From Gordonia sp. ABSL11-1 (GTDB taxonomy: Bacteria; Actinomycetota; Actinomycetes; Mycobacteriales; Mycobacteriaceae), in the NCBI RefSeq assembly GCF_030315685.1, contig NZ_JASXSI010000001.1:186001-250000 (forward strand): a stretch of 64,000 nucleotides of DNA, in the 5' to 3' direction. The notes beneath the pieces are model-generated. The model ran no database searches. It saw only the letters and a program-made list of their open reading frames with translations, and was not told where the DNA came from. The translations under genes and the position numbers were made by a program. Below are positions 1-6,976 of this stretch, piece after piece; the stretch's first letter is position 1, and each line of letters begins with the position of its first letter.

Positions 1-1622
1 CCACCGCCGCCGTAATCGGCGCCCTCGGCGGCGTTGTTCGACGATCCCGATGTGATGCCGCTGCCGCCGCGGCCGCCTGCGCCGTTGAGTCCGGTCGGGG
101 TGCCGCCGGATGCGTTGCCGCCCTGGCCGACGATCGCCGAGAAGGTACCGCCAGAGCCGACTGTCGATCCCGAACCGCCACCAGCTCCACCACCGTTGGT
201 GTTGCTGCTGGCTGACACCGCGGTGGACGCGTTCGTGTTGGCGCCGGCGGTGCCGCTCGCTGTTGGAACGGTCTGCGAGGTGCCGGCGACCGATGGCGTG
301 CCGGAGGCGCCACCCGACTTGCTGCTGGTCGATGTGTTGCCGTTCGTACCGTTTCCGCCGCCGCCAGCGGTCAGGGACACCGACCCGGACGTGAACGAGG
401 TGGCGGCAGCGTTGGTGGTGCCGCGGGTGACGCTGTAGGTCGCTCCGAGTTCAGAGATCGGGATGAACACGCGACCGATGCGAGCGGCACCGCCTCCGCC
501 TGCGCCGCCGGACACGGCCGAGCTCGACCCCGAGGTGCCGCCACCGTTGCCACCTTTGCCGCCGTGTCCGAGGAGGGTGACCCAACATCCGGATGCGCCG
601 TCGGGGACGGGCTGGCTGACGACGTCCGTGTTGAGGACGTTGAACGGCGTGAAGTTGATCTCTCCAGTGACTGTGCCTGCGGGAGCGTCGGTCGTCGCGG
701 TGCCGGGCTGCCCGGCGAGAGCGACGTTGCGGACTGCCTGCACCGTCCCGGCGGGCGCGCTCGAGCTGGCCGCGGCGACGACTCCGCCGACCGCCGCATT
801 GCGGATTGTCGAAACCGCGCCGGCCGCCGCCTGGCCGGTCGCGGTCGAGACATGGCCACCGAGCAGCGCGTTGCGTATCGCGGCGATGATCCCGGCCGGA
901 GCTTCGGCGGCCGCGGTGCTGGGTTGGCCAGTGACGACGACGTTGACCGAGAATTCGACGGCACCGGCGGGAGCGGTCGCGGTGGCGACGGCCGGGACGC
1001 CGCCGAGCATGACGTTGCGGATAGCCAGGATCGAGCCCGCCGGGGCCAGACCAGTCGCCGCTGCCGGTTGGCCGCCGAGCTGCGCGTTGCGCTCGGCTGC
1101 GACCGCACCAGAAGGTGCTCCCGCGGTCGCTGTCGCGACGAGCCCCGCGATGACAATGTTGCCCGACGCGGAGATCCCTCCCTGGCCCGCCGCGGCCTGT
1201 GCGCCCGCCGTCGGGAGCGCGACTGTGACGTTGCGGGTCGCCGAGATCGACCCGGGCACGGCGATGGCTGTCGCCGTCGCCGTCTGGCCGGGCACCTCTT
1301 CGTTGACCGAGATCGCACCCACCGGTGCCGCAGCGTTCGCGGCTGCGGGGGCACCTGCGACCGCCACCGAACGCGTGGTCGCCACGGACCCTGGCAGTGC
1401 CGCCGCGGTGGCGACCGCAAGCTCGCCGTCGATGACTGCGGCCGTCGCGGGGAGCGGACCACGGTCCTCGCCGGTGACATGCCGGATGCGCTCATCGTCG
1501 TCAACGACGGACCACCGGAGCTCGCCCGCGAGCCGGACCTGCCGGAGCTCGGCCAGGACCGACACGCGGTGTCGCTGAACGACCGGCCCCGCGACGCGCT
1601 GTTCAGCCGCCACAGCGGTCAA
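1..1622 (-). CDS. Tail fibre / minor tail protein with 24-residue repeats and Gly-rich end (3' partial)
   Basis: The minus frame is open from a TTG at 1622 (overlapping the upstream TGA as TTGA; GTG at 1613 is the alternative) to the window edge, so 540 codons are visible and the stop lies outside. After about 60 residues come roughly 11 imperfect repeats of about 24 residues. They follow a pattern like G-x-P-A-x-A-T-A-x-A-P-A-G-x-x-x-A-x-R-N-V. A short domain with the motif GCWVTLLGHGGKGG follows, then a Gly/Ser/Asn-rich tail. Its position after the lysis genes and beside another Gly-rich protein supports a receptor-binding or fibre role. The exact function is inferred. The Arg- and Pro-rich open frames on the other strand here are shadows. 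Confidence 0.75.
   Translation of the reverse strand, partial: MTAVAAEQRVAGPVVQRHRVSVLAELRQVRLAGELRWSVVDDDERIRHVTGEDRGPLPATAAVIDGELAVATAAALPGSVATTRSVAVAGAPAAANAAAPVGAISVNEEVPGQTATATAIAVPGSISATRNVTVALPTAGAQAAAGQGGISASGNIVIAGLVATATAGAPSGAVAAERNAQLGGQPAAATGLAPAGSILAIRNVMLGGVPAVATATAPAGAVEFSVNVVVTGQPSTAAAEAPAGIIAAIRNALLGGHVSTATGQAAAGAVSTIRNAAVGGVVAAASSSAPAGTVQAVRNVALAGQPGTATTDAPAGTVTGEINFTPFNVLNTDVVSQPVPDGASGCWVTLLGHGGKGGNGGGTSGSSSAVSGGAGGGGAARIGRVFIPISELGATYSVTRGTTNAAATSFTSGSVSLTAGGGGNGTNGNTSTSSKSGGASGTPSVAGTSQTVPTASGTAGANTNASTAVSASSNTNGGGAGGGSGSTVGSGGTFSAIVGQGGNASGGTPTGLNGAGGRGGSGITSGSSNNAAEGADYGGG
650..1436 (-). repeat. About 11 tandem 72-bp (24-residue) coding repeats
   Basis: Translating the minus frame shows consecutive units ending in R-N-V/A followed by a hydrophobic pair and then G-G-x-P or A-G-x-P. 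Unit length is 23-25 residues, and the copies have diverged, with no identical pair noticed. Regular short repeats rich in Ala, Thr, Val and Gly suggest a beta-solenoid or a fibrous shaft. The number of units could vary between related phages by recombination. Confidence 0.75.
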
Positions 1623-1906
1623 CGCTGTTCCATCCTCACTTCGATTGTGCGGTCGTCCTCGCGGCCCGCGCTCGTGGTGATGTGGTTGGTCACGAGGTAC
1701 GTACCGTCCTCAGTGCCGCCCGACAGCCACACGGTCGTCTGGGTATTGGTGAACGCCGGATCGTACGTCGTGAGGGCGGCGTCCGGACCGCTCACACTCC
1801 ACGTCGACGCGCTGATGCTGTCGCCGGGGCGAAGCCAGCTCGACCAATCGATGCCGTAGTCCAGCTTGGCGTTCGGGTCCTTGACGAATGTCGAGAACGA
1901 ATACAC
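1619..1906 (-). CDS. Small tail-region protein, fibre-adaptor-like
   Basis: This 95-residue protein carries the motifs LDYGIDWSSWLRPGD near the N-terminus, TVWLSGGTEDGTY in the middle and REDDRTIEVRM near the end. I recognise this pattern from a family of about 100-residue phage proteins with an Ig-like fold found between capsid/tail and fibre genes. It is probably a structural adaptor. It starts with ATG and its stop overlaps the start of the downstream repeat-fibre gene, which implies translational coupling. The precise role is inferred. Confidence 0.6.
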   Translation of the reverse strand: MYSFSTFVKDPNAKLDYGIDWSSWLRPGDSISASTWSVSGPDAALTTYDPAFTNTQTTVWLSGGTEDGTYLVTNHITTSAGREDDRTIEVRMEQR

Positions 1907-1919
1907 AGGGCGCCTCCCG

Positions 1920-2357
1920 TCAGGCCGCAGTGATCGTGATGAGTCCCGAGCCGCTGATAGTGGCGGTGAAGTTGCCCGACGACGACACCTCGTCCTGGCC
2001 GAAATCCCAGTAGCAGATCAGCGGCTTGGCGGCGGCCGTCGCCGGGGTGTCGTCGTAGGCAACGAGGTACCGCGCGGTCAGCGTCGACGACCCCCAACTC
2101 GGATCGTTCGCGTCGAGCATCAGTGTGTTGGTCGCTGCGTTGTAGGTCACGGTCACGCCGGTGAGGGTCTGGCCGCCGGCGGAGTATCCGGTGCCGGTGA
2201 TCTCGTTGGTCACGTCGGACTTGTACTGGTGGGTGTCCTGGTTCGGGGTGTAGCTCGAGGTGCACAACATCACCTTGAGCGTGTCCGAGTCGAGGTCGAC
2301 CTCCTTGTTGGCCAACGACTTCAGGAAGAGGCCGTACATCTTCGCGGTGAGCGCCAT
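1920..2357 (-). CDS. Putative virion tail/fibre-associated structural protein
   Basis: This 145-residue protein begins with MALTAKMYG. I chose ATG 2357 because AAGGAG lies 8-10 nt upstream; the longer open frame upstream is Arg/Pro-rich and not credible. The protein is rich in Thr, Ser and Gly and looks all-beta, with strands such as LKVMLCTSSY and TARYLVAYDD. It sits in the leftward fibre operon, 13 bp before the next gene. I do not recognise a specific family beyond phage tail-region structural proteins. Confidence 0.65.
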   Translation of the reverse strand: MALTAKMYGLFLKSLANKEVDLDSDTLKVMLCTSSYTPNQDTHQYKSDVTNEITGTGYSAGGQTLTGVTVTYNAATNTLMLDANDPSWGSSTLTARYLVAYDDTPATAAAKPLICYWDFGQDEVSSSGNFTATISGSGLITITAA

Positions 2358-2359
2358 TT

Positions 2360-2713
2360 TCAGTTCTCCTTCGTGAGTGTGTATCCGAGGGCTTCCAGCG
2401 CATCCTCGTGGGTGCGCAGGTCGGGATCGATCGTCATTGCGAACGAGCGAGAGTCCGTCGACAAAATCGGAGTGAGGCCATTGGCAGGGTTTCCGTCGTA
2501 GTCGACGACCTGGCCGCGCTCGTCTGCCAGGAAGGCATCGACGCCGAGCGGGACGTGCGACGGGAAGATCGGCACGCCGAGATCTTGCGCCAACTCCACG
2601 ATCATCGCTCGGTCGCGGACGCAGACAAGCAGATGGCCAGCCTGGGTCTTGTAGAGGTGGGTGACTGGGCACATCCAGCTCACGTCGGATTCGATCAGTT
2701 CTACTGTGCGCAT
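2360..2713 (-). CDS. Hypothetical tail-operon protein
   Basis: A 117-residue protein starting MRTVELIESD at ATG 2713, just after the stop of the Gly-rich tail protein (TGA-A-ATG spacing). It contains two Cys (SWMCPVTHLY and LLVCVRDRA) and a conserved-looking tract IFPSHVPLGVDAFL, and ends GYTLTKEN. No transmembrane segment is visible. Small proteins at this position are common next to Gly-rich fibre genes in actinobacteriophages, but I cannot assign a function. The 2-bp gap to the downstream SD-led gene suggests co-translation. Confidence 0.6.
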   Translation of the reverse strand: MRTVELIESDVSWMCPVTHLYKTQAGHLLVCVRDRAMIVELAQDLGVPIFPSHVPLGVDAFLADERGQVVDYDGNPANGLTPILSTDSRSFAMTIDPDLRTHEDALEALGYTLTKEN

Positions 2714-2714
2714 T

Positions 2715-3776
2715 TCACTTCCAGAAGATCCAGATGATTCCGGTGGCTCCGATGCCACCAGCGCCTGCCTGAGATGTCGCGTTGACGTAGAACGCGCCGC
2801 GGGCTCCGCCGCCACCGCCTGCGCCGCCCGGGTATCCGCCGGGGCCGCCAGCGCCTGCGTTGGCTGTCGTACTAGCTGGGGCTTGGCCCGCTCCGCCGCC
2901 ACCACCGCCACCGGCGCCACCGCACTTCGTGGTCGATCCGGCGGAGACATTTCCGCCGGCCGCGCCGTTGCCGGCATAGGTGTTGTTCGGCCAACTCGCG
3001 GTTGCACCCGCGGCTCCACCGGAGCCGCCTGTGGCCAACGCTGAACTCGATCCGCTCGTCCCCGCAGTCGAGGACTGCGAGGGACTCTCGGTGAAGGTGC
3101 CGATCCCGCCGTTTCCTCCGTTACCGGGCGCGGACGTCGTTGGAGTGAAACCGAACGACGTCGAGATCCCCGATCCACCCGGAGTCGTCGAGTACGAGCC
3201 GAACGACGACACGGCCCCGTTGCTCGCCCCGACTGTGTAGTTCACCGTAGAGCCGAGAGTGGCTGGGTCGATCTGCTGGGCGATGTACCCGCCGCCGATT
3301 CCACCGACTCCGCCCGGCCCGCGGTTGCCGGTTGACCCGTCGCCACCATTCTGGCCGCAACCGACCATGATCACGACGAGCTCCGAGATGTTGCTCGGTT
3401 TGGTCCAGATGCCCGACGTGACCTTGGTTTCGACGTTGTAGCCGTTGATGATCGCGTCTTTGATCGCCTCGATTGTGTACTGCACCTCGAGCGGGTCGCC
3501 GACGGAGCCGGAGCCAAACCAGCCGTTGAAGATGCCGTTCACAATGTTGCCGACGCCCATCAGAGCCTCGTGGGCGATGATGCGAATGATCTCGGCGCCG
3601 CCGCCGATGTCCTGTGTCTTCCCCTGCCAGTTGTTGTGGATGAACTCTTCCCACGACGCACGGTCTCGGCTCGCGAACTGGTTGAGTCCGCCGGTCGCCG
3701 GGTTCGGCAGGTTGGCGGTGAAGTTGTAGTCGGGATTCTCGTAGTCGCCGGGCCCGTTGAGATCTGGACGTGTCAC
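2715..3776 (-). CDS. Gly-rich minor tail protein / fibre
   Basis: This is a 353-residue protein with a GTG start at 3776. Residues 1-120 form a mixed domain containing QFASRDRASWEEFIHNNWQGK and a helix around IIRIIAHEALMGVGNIVNGI. From about residue 125 (SGIWTKPSNISELVVIMVGCG) the chain becomes a Gly/Ser/Ala-rich sheet or collagen-like region that runs to the end, closing with GIIWIFWK. Tail fibres whose C-terminal glycine-rich domains form polyglycine sandwich structures are well known in phages. The gene follows the lysis cassette in the leftward operon. The adhesin role is inferred from composition and position. Confidence 0.75.
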   Translation of the reverse strand: MTRPDLNGPGDYENPDYNFTANLPNPATGGLNQFASRDRASWEEFIHNNWQGKTQDIGGGAEIIRIIAHEALMGVGNIVNGIFNGWFGSGSVGDPLEVQYTIEAIKDAIINGYNVETKVTSGIWTKPSNISELVVIMVGCGQNGGDGSTGNRGPGGVGGIGGGYIAQQIDPATLGSTVNYTVGASNGAVSSFGSYSTTPGGSGISTSFGFTPTTSAPGNGGNGGIGTFTESPSQSSTAGTSGSSSALATGGSGGAAGATASWPNNTYAGNGAAGGNVSAGSTTKCGGAGGGGGGGAGQAPASTTANAGAGGPGGYPGGAGGGGGARGAFYVNATSQAGAGGIGATGIIWIFWK

Positions 3777-3783
3777 AGCGGCA

Positions 3784-4299
3784 TCACCCCAGTCCGCACG
3801 ATGGCTCGGGGTACGGGGTGCGCTTCTTGTCCAGGCTGCTGCGGTAGGCGATCAGCTCGTCGTACTCGCGGCCCAACTCCCGGGCGCGGACGTTGTACGT
3901 CGCGATGACCTCGGGGATCTGACCCGGCTGCTTCTCGATCGTCTTCCCGATGTCGACGAACATCTGGTCGAGGATCTCGCGACGATCGCGGGAGATCGCC
4001 TGCGCGCGATCATTGACGTCGCGCTGTTCCGCGGTGACCTCGGTGTTGTACTTCAGCGCAGCGCGAAACTCGTTGTTGCAGCGATCAGTTTCGTTCTGGT
4101 TCGCCTCCTGGTTGAGAACAGTCGCGAGGGTCACCACGGCGAGGATGATGGCGAAGATCGTCATGTTCCGCGACGAGCTGTTGATGTGCGGAATGATGAT
4201 CTTGTACCCGCGCCACTTCAGGTAACCGAGCGTGACGATGTTCCCGGCGAGGAACGATCCCACCGAGACGAACACGTAGTTCCAGCCCACGATGTTCAT
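3784..4299 (-). CDS. Membrane protein next to holins, possible lysis accessory
   Basis: A 171-residue protein with two hydrophobic segments, at about residues 5-25 (VFVSVGSFLAGNIVTLGYL) and 45-65 (MTIFAIILAVVTLATVL). A long charged, probably helical region extends from about 70 to 160 and contains RREILDQMFVDIGKTIE. The start codon overlaps the stop of the upstream holin-like gene (ATGA). Position directly after two small membrane proteins and the endolysin suggests a third lysis component such as an antiholin or spanin-like protein, but no diagnostic motif supports either choice. Confidence 0.6.
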   Translation of the reverse strand: MNIVGWNYVFVSVGSFLAGNIVTLGYLKWRGYKIIIPHINSSSRNMTIFAIILAVVTLATVLNQEANQNETDRCNNEFRAALKYNTEVTAEQRDVNDRAQAISRDRREILDQMFVDIGKTIEKQPGQIPEVIATYNVRARELGREYDELIAYRSSLDKKRTPYPEPSCGLG

Positions 4300-4535
4300 G
4301 ACTTCCCGTCCTTGTTCTCGTCGTCCTGCTTACTGCCGTCGCCGCGTGCTCGCGCTGCCGTGATGACGCCGATGAGCGCCGACACCACCGACATGAAGAC
4401 GAGGCCGAGATTCGCCGGCGGGTCGTAACCGGGATTGACCATGTCCACGACGAGCGAAGCGATCCAGACGGCGCCGATGATCCCGGTGAGCGCGTACAGA
4501 GCGCGCATGGAGGGGTCGTTGTCCTTGTCCGCCAC
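4296..4535 (-). CDS. Putative holin, 79 residues, two TM segments
   Basis: I placed the start at GTG 4535 because AAAGG lies 7 nt upstream; a TTG five codons earlier is possible. The protein has two predicted TM helices, ALYALTGIIGAVWIASLVVD and LVFMSVVSALIGVITAA, and a short charged C-terminus (KQDDENKDGKS). This is the classic architecture of a class II holin. It is located two genes after the endolysin and overlaps the next membrane protein by 4 bp. The holin assignment is by topology and context, not by family match. Confidence 0.65.
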   Translation of the reverse strand: MADKDNDPSMRALYALTGIIGAVWIASLVVDMVNPGYDPPANLGLVFMSVVSALIGVITAARARGDGSKQDDENKDGKS

Positions 4536-4599
4536 CCGAACACCTTTCAACAGCGCCCAGCGGGCGGAATGATGTTGAGACCATCGGGCCGTCGCCCGC

Positions 4600-4959
4600 T
4601 CACTCGGCCCGACGGTGTCGGCCGCCGACGTAGTCGTCGATGGTGTGGGTCACCACGTCGAGAACCTCGGCGCCCTGGTCGCCGAATCGATCGCGGATCT
4701 CCTGCCTGGCACGGTCGACGACGACGTTCGCGCCGTCAGCGACGACATCGGGAAGCTTCGCCTGCGGCGTCACCTTCGCCCGAGCAGCCTCCGTCGCTGG
4801 GATGCCCAGCAGGACACCGAGCGCCGGAATGACGACCAGGGTCGCGACCGAGTCGTCGACGACGCCGCGGTAGACGCCGTAGCCGATGAGGATGACGAGG
4901 ATCGGATACAGGTACAGGCGAACCGGCTCCGACGCCTTCAGTTTCGAGAGCAGCTCCAT
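4600..4959 (-). CDS. Putative holin immediately downstream of endolysin
   Basis: A 119-residue protein from ATG 4959, with AAAGGA 10 nt upstream. Residues 14-32 (VRLYLYPILVILIGYGVYRG) and 38-55 (VATLVVIPALGVLLGIPA) are hydrophobic. The remainder is a charged helical tail ending GGRHRRAE. The N-terminal block KASEPVRLYLYP resembles holins I know from Rhodococcus and Gordonia phages. It is the first gene after lysin A, so it is the stronger holin candidate of the two; the second could be an antiholin. Confidence 0.7.
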   Translation of the reverse strand: MELLSKLKASEPVRLYLYPILVILIGYGVYRGVVDDSVATLVVIPALGVLLGIPATEAARAKVTPQAKLPDVVADGANVVVDRARQEIRDRFGDQGAEVLDVVTHTIDDYVGGRHRRAE

Positions 4960-4978
4960 GATGATCAGTTCCTTTCGC

Positions 4979-6520
4979 TCAGTGCTTCTGCGGGATGATG
5001 ACGTCCTCGCCGCCGACCGGCGACAAGGTGATGACTCCGTCGGGCGACCAGTGAACGACGCCGTTCTGGAAGTGCTGGGTGACGGTGCCGTCGTCGTTCT
5101 TGATCTCGTTGGACTGCACCCAGCCGAGTGGCCCCTTCTCGTAGCCGTTGCGGGCGTACGCGGCACCGATGCGACCGGTCACGAAGAACCCCTCGGACTG
5201 GTCGGCGCGGTGGTACAGCACGCCCTTCTCGAACGCCTGCACGTCGCCCTCGGCGAGAATCGTGTGATAGGCGATCGGATAGCCGAGCGGTCCGCGTTCC
5301 CAGCCGAGGCGCTCGTAGTCCTCGAGCAGTCGGGTGGGGATCGGGCGGGCACCGGTCGTGGGGGTCCAGTAGATCGAGCCGTGCTCGAAGTGGGCGAACC
5401 GGCCGCGCTTGTCAGGGCAGACGCCTTCGCCGACGGTGATGCGTTTGCCCAGCCACGTTGCGGCAGCGGCCATCTTGTTGATCTGGTTCTCGACGGGCTT
5501 CGGCGCGATGCCCACGGTGAACTCCTTGACGCACTGTGCGAAGTAGTCGGTGGGGAAGCCCGCGCCGACGTCGGTGTGGGTGCCGATCTTGAGCACCTTT
5601 GTGACGAACTGGTGGTCGGCGAATCCCTGGCGTTTGCCCGAGTACTTGCCGCCGGTGCCGATGACTTCGATCGCCACGCCGTACTTCTTCGCGTCCTGCA
5701 CAGCGAGATACGCGGCGTTGCGAATGTCGGCCTTGAACGTTCTGAGCCACTCGTCGCGAGACATCCCCGCCCGGGACCCGGCGAAGCAGAGGTTGATCGT
5801 GTACGGGTTCGCCGAGAGGACCGACCAGGACGCGAAGTCGGTGTCGACGAGGTCGCACACGATTCCGCGGCCGGCGGTGTAGTGGTAGCTGACCCCGTTG
5901 GCTCCACTGCAGTAGCGGCCGAGTCGGACCGGGTCCGTGTCGCCGCTGCCCTCCTCGGTGTGCAACAGCCAGTACGAGATCCGCGCGCCGAACCGCGAGT
6001 CTCGACCGCCCCCGGTCATCATGTCGATCTCTTTGAACGGTGCTGTGGGCATGGCGGGTACCTCCGGGGTTGGGGTGGTCGACGCGATCTGGTCGTAGAG
6101 GGCGGACGCCTGGGCGAACCGCTGGTCGTAGCGGGCGGGGAACGCGGACCCCTGCACGGCCTGGGCGAAACTGCCCGGCGATCTGGTCGTGTTGTTGTAG
6201 TCGAGCTTGATGAGCCGTCCGAAGAACAGGCCAGCCGACTTGGCGACGTCCATACAGGTGGCGCAGTCGGCCCACCAGTAGCCGTCGGAGGTCTTGACGA
6301 TCTGCTGTTGGAATACGCCCACGCTGTAGCCGTCGGAACCGACCGCATCGTGGGGCAGCTTCAGCGACTCAGCGACTTTCGAGTTCGCATAGTTGAGGAG
6401 GTTCGTCTCAACCAGCCCCGTCGACAATCCGATCTTCATCCCGCGGACCGTGACGCCCATCGCGCGGCCGACCGCCACGATGGTGCGGGCGTACCCGAGT
6501 TGCTTCTCGCTGTAGGCCAT
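4979..6520 (-). CDS. lysA: Endolysin (lysin A): lysozyme-like, amidase and LGFP-repeat modules
   Basis: This 513-residue endolysin starts at ATG 6520, which overlaps the upstream stop (TAATG). Residues 1-140 look like a lysozyme/transglycosylase fold: Glu38 in GLVETN is the likely acid, and SVGVFQQQ near residue 66 is a typical follow-on motif. Residues about 175-345 resemble an N-acetylmuramoyl-L-alanine amidase (amidase_2), with zinc-ligand candidates His187 (YWLLHTEEG), a later His in GFADHQF and the GTHTDVG motif. Residues about 395-505 contain LGFP-type repeats (GPLGYPIAYH and GPLGWVQSNE), known to bind mycolata cell walls. Holin genes follow immediately. Cleavage of both glycan and peptide linkages is inferred from the modules. 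Confidence 0.88.
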   Translation of the reverse strand: MAYSEKQLGYARTIVAVGRAMGVTVRGMKIGLSTGLVETNLLNYANSKVAESLKLPHDAVGSDGYSVGVFQQQIVKTSDGYWWADCATCMDVAKSAGLFFGRLIKLDYNNTTRSPGSFAQAVQGSAFPARYDQRFAQASALYDQIASTTPTPEVPAMPTAPFKEIDMMTGGGRDSRFGARISYWLLHTEEGSGDTDPVRLGRYCSGANGVSYHYTAGRGIVCDLVDTDFASWSVLSANPYTINLCFAGSRAGMSRDEWLRTFKADIRNAAYLAVQDAKKYGVAIEVIGTGGKYSGKRQGFADHQFVTKVLKIGTHTDVGAGFPTDYFAQCVKEFTVGIAPKPVENQINKMAAAATWLGKRITVGEGVCPDKRGRFAHFEHGSIYWTPTTGARPIPTRLLEDYERLGWERGPLGYPIAYHTILAEGDVQAFEKGVLYHRADQSEGFFVTGRIGAAYARNGYEKGPLGWVQSNEIKNDDGTVTQHFQNGVVHWSPDGVITLSPVGGEDVIIPQKH

Positions 6521-6957
6521 TACCGATTGCCGCCCTTCTTCTTTCGCTTCGCCGACCGCCGCTCTGCGACCGCCGCCTCGTACATCTCCTGCTGCGCCTG
6601 GGCGAGACGCCTGTACCGCTCCTGCGGGTCCTCTGGCGCCGTCACATCGGCGGTGTAGACCCACTTGCCGGTGCCGCCGACATCCGTCGGCACCTCGTAG
6701 GTCTTGATCGGATCCGCGGCGATCCGTGCGCCGAGCTCGAACTGGTGACACGCGACGTCGAAGTAGTAGTCGGGGCCCATGACCAGAGGTGCCGACGAGA
6801 CGCCAGGGAGCCCGACGAACGTCGCGACGAGCTTCGTCACCTGCTCCTTGACGTAGTCCAGGCCCTCGCCCGTCGCCGCGGCGATCTGCTCGACCTTCCG
6901 CTCGTCCTCGACCGCCTTGAGGGTCGCCATCTGCTCTTCGGGGGTGGGTGTCGTCAT
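6520..6957 (-). CDS. Hypothetical protein upstream of endolysin
   Basis: A 145-residue protein from ATG 6957 with AAAGGG about 9 nt upstream. The N-terminal half is acidic and helical (EEQMATLKAVEDERKVEQIAA is the beginning). A central region is less charged, and the C-terminus is strongly basic (RRSAKRKKKGGNR). No membrane segment or catalytic motif was seen. It lies between a minor tail gene and lysin A, where siphoviruses of actinobacteria often keep a small protein of unknown role. Confidence 0.6.
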   Translation of the reverse strand: MTTPTPEEQMATLKAVEDERKVEQIAAATGEGLDYVKEQVTKLVATFVGLPGVSSAPLVMGPDYYFDVACHQFELGARIAADPIKTYEVPTDVGGTGKWVYTADVTAPEDPQERYRRLAQAQQEMYEAAVAERRSAKRKKKGGNR

Positions 6958-6976
6958 GTGGTGCAGCCCTTTCCGG

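Noticed and set aside
371..1859. Overlapping Arg-, Pro- and Ala-rich frames on both strands over the fibre gene
   Set aside because: They are shadows of the repeat-containing minus-strand fibre frame, which is open to the window edge and has regular 24-residue repeats.
4886..6658. A 590-codon plus-strand frame opposite the endolysin
   Set aside because: Antisense to a protein with clear amidase and LGFP motifs; no SD and no domain.
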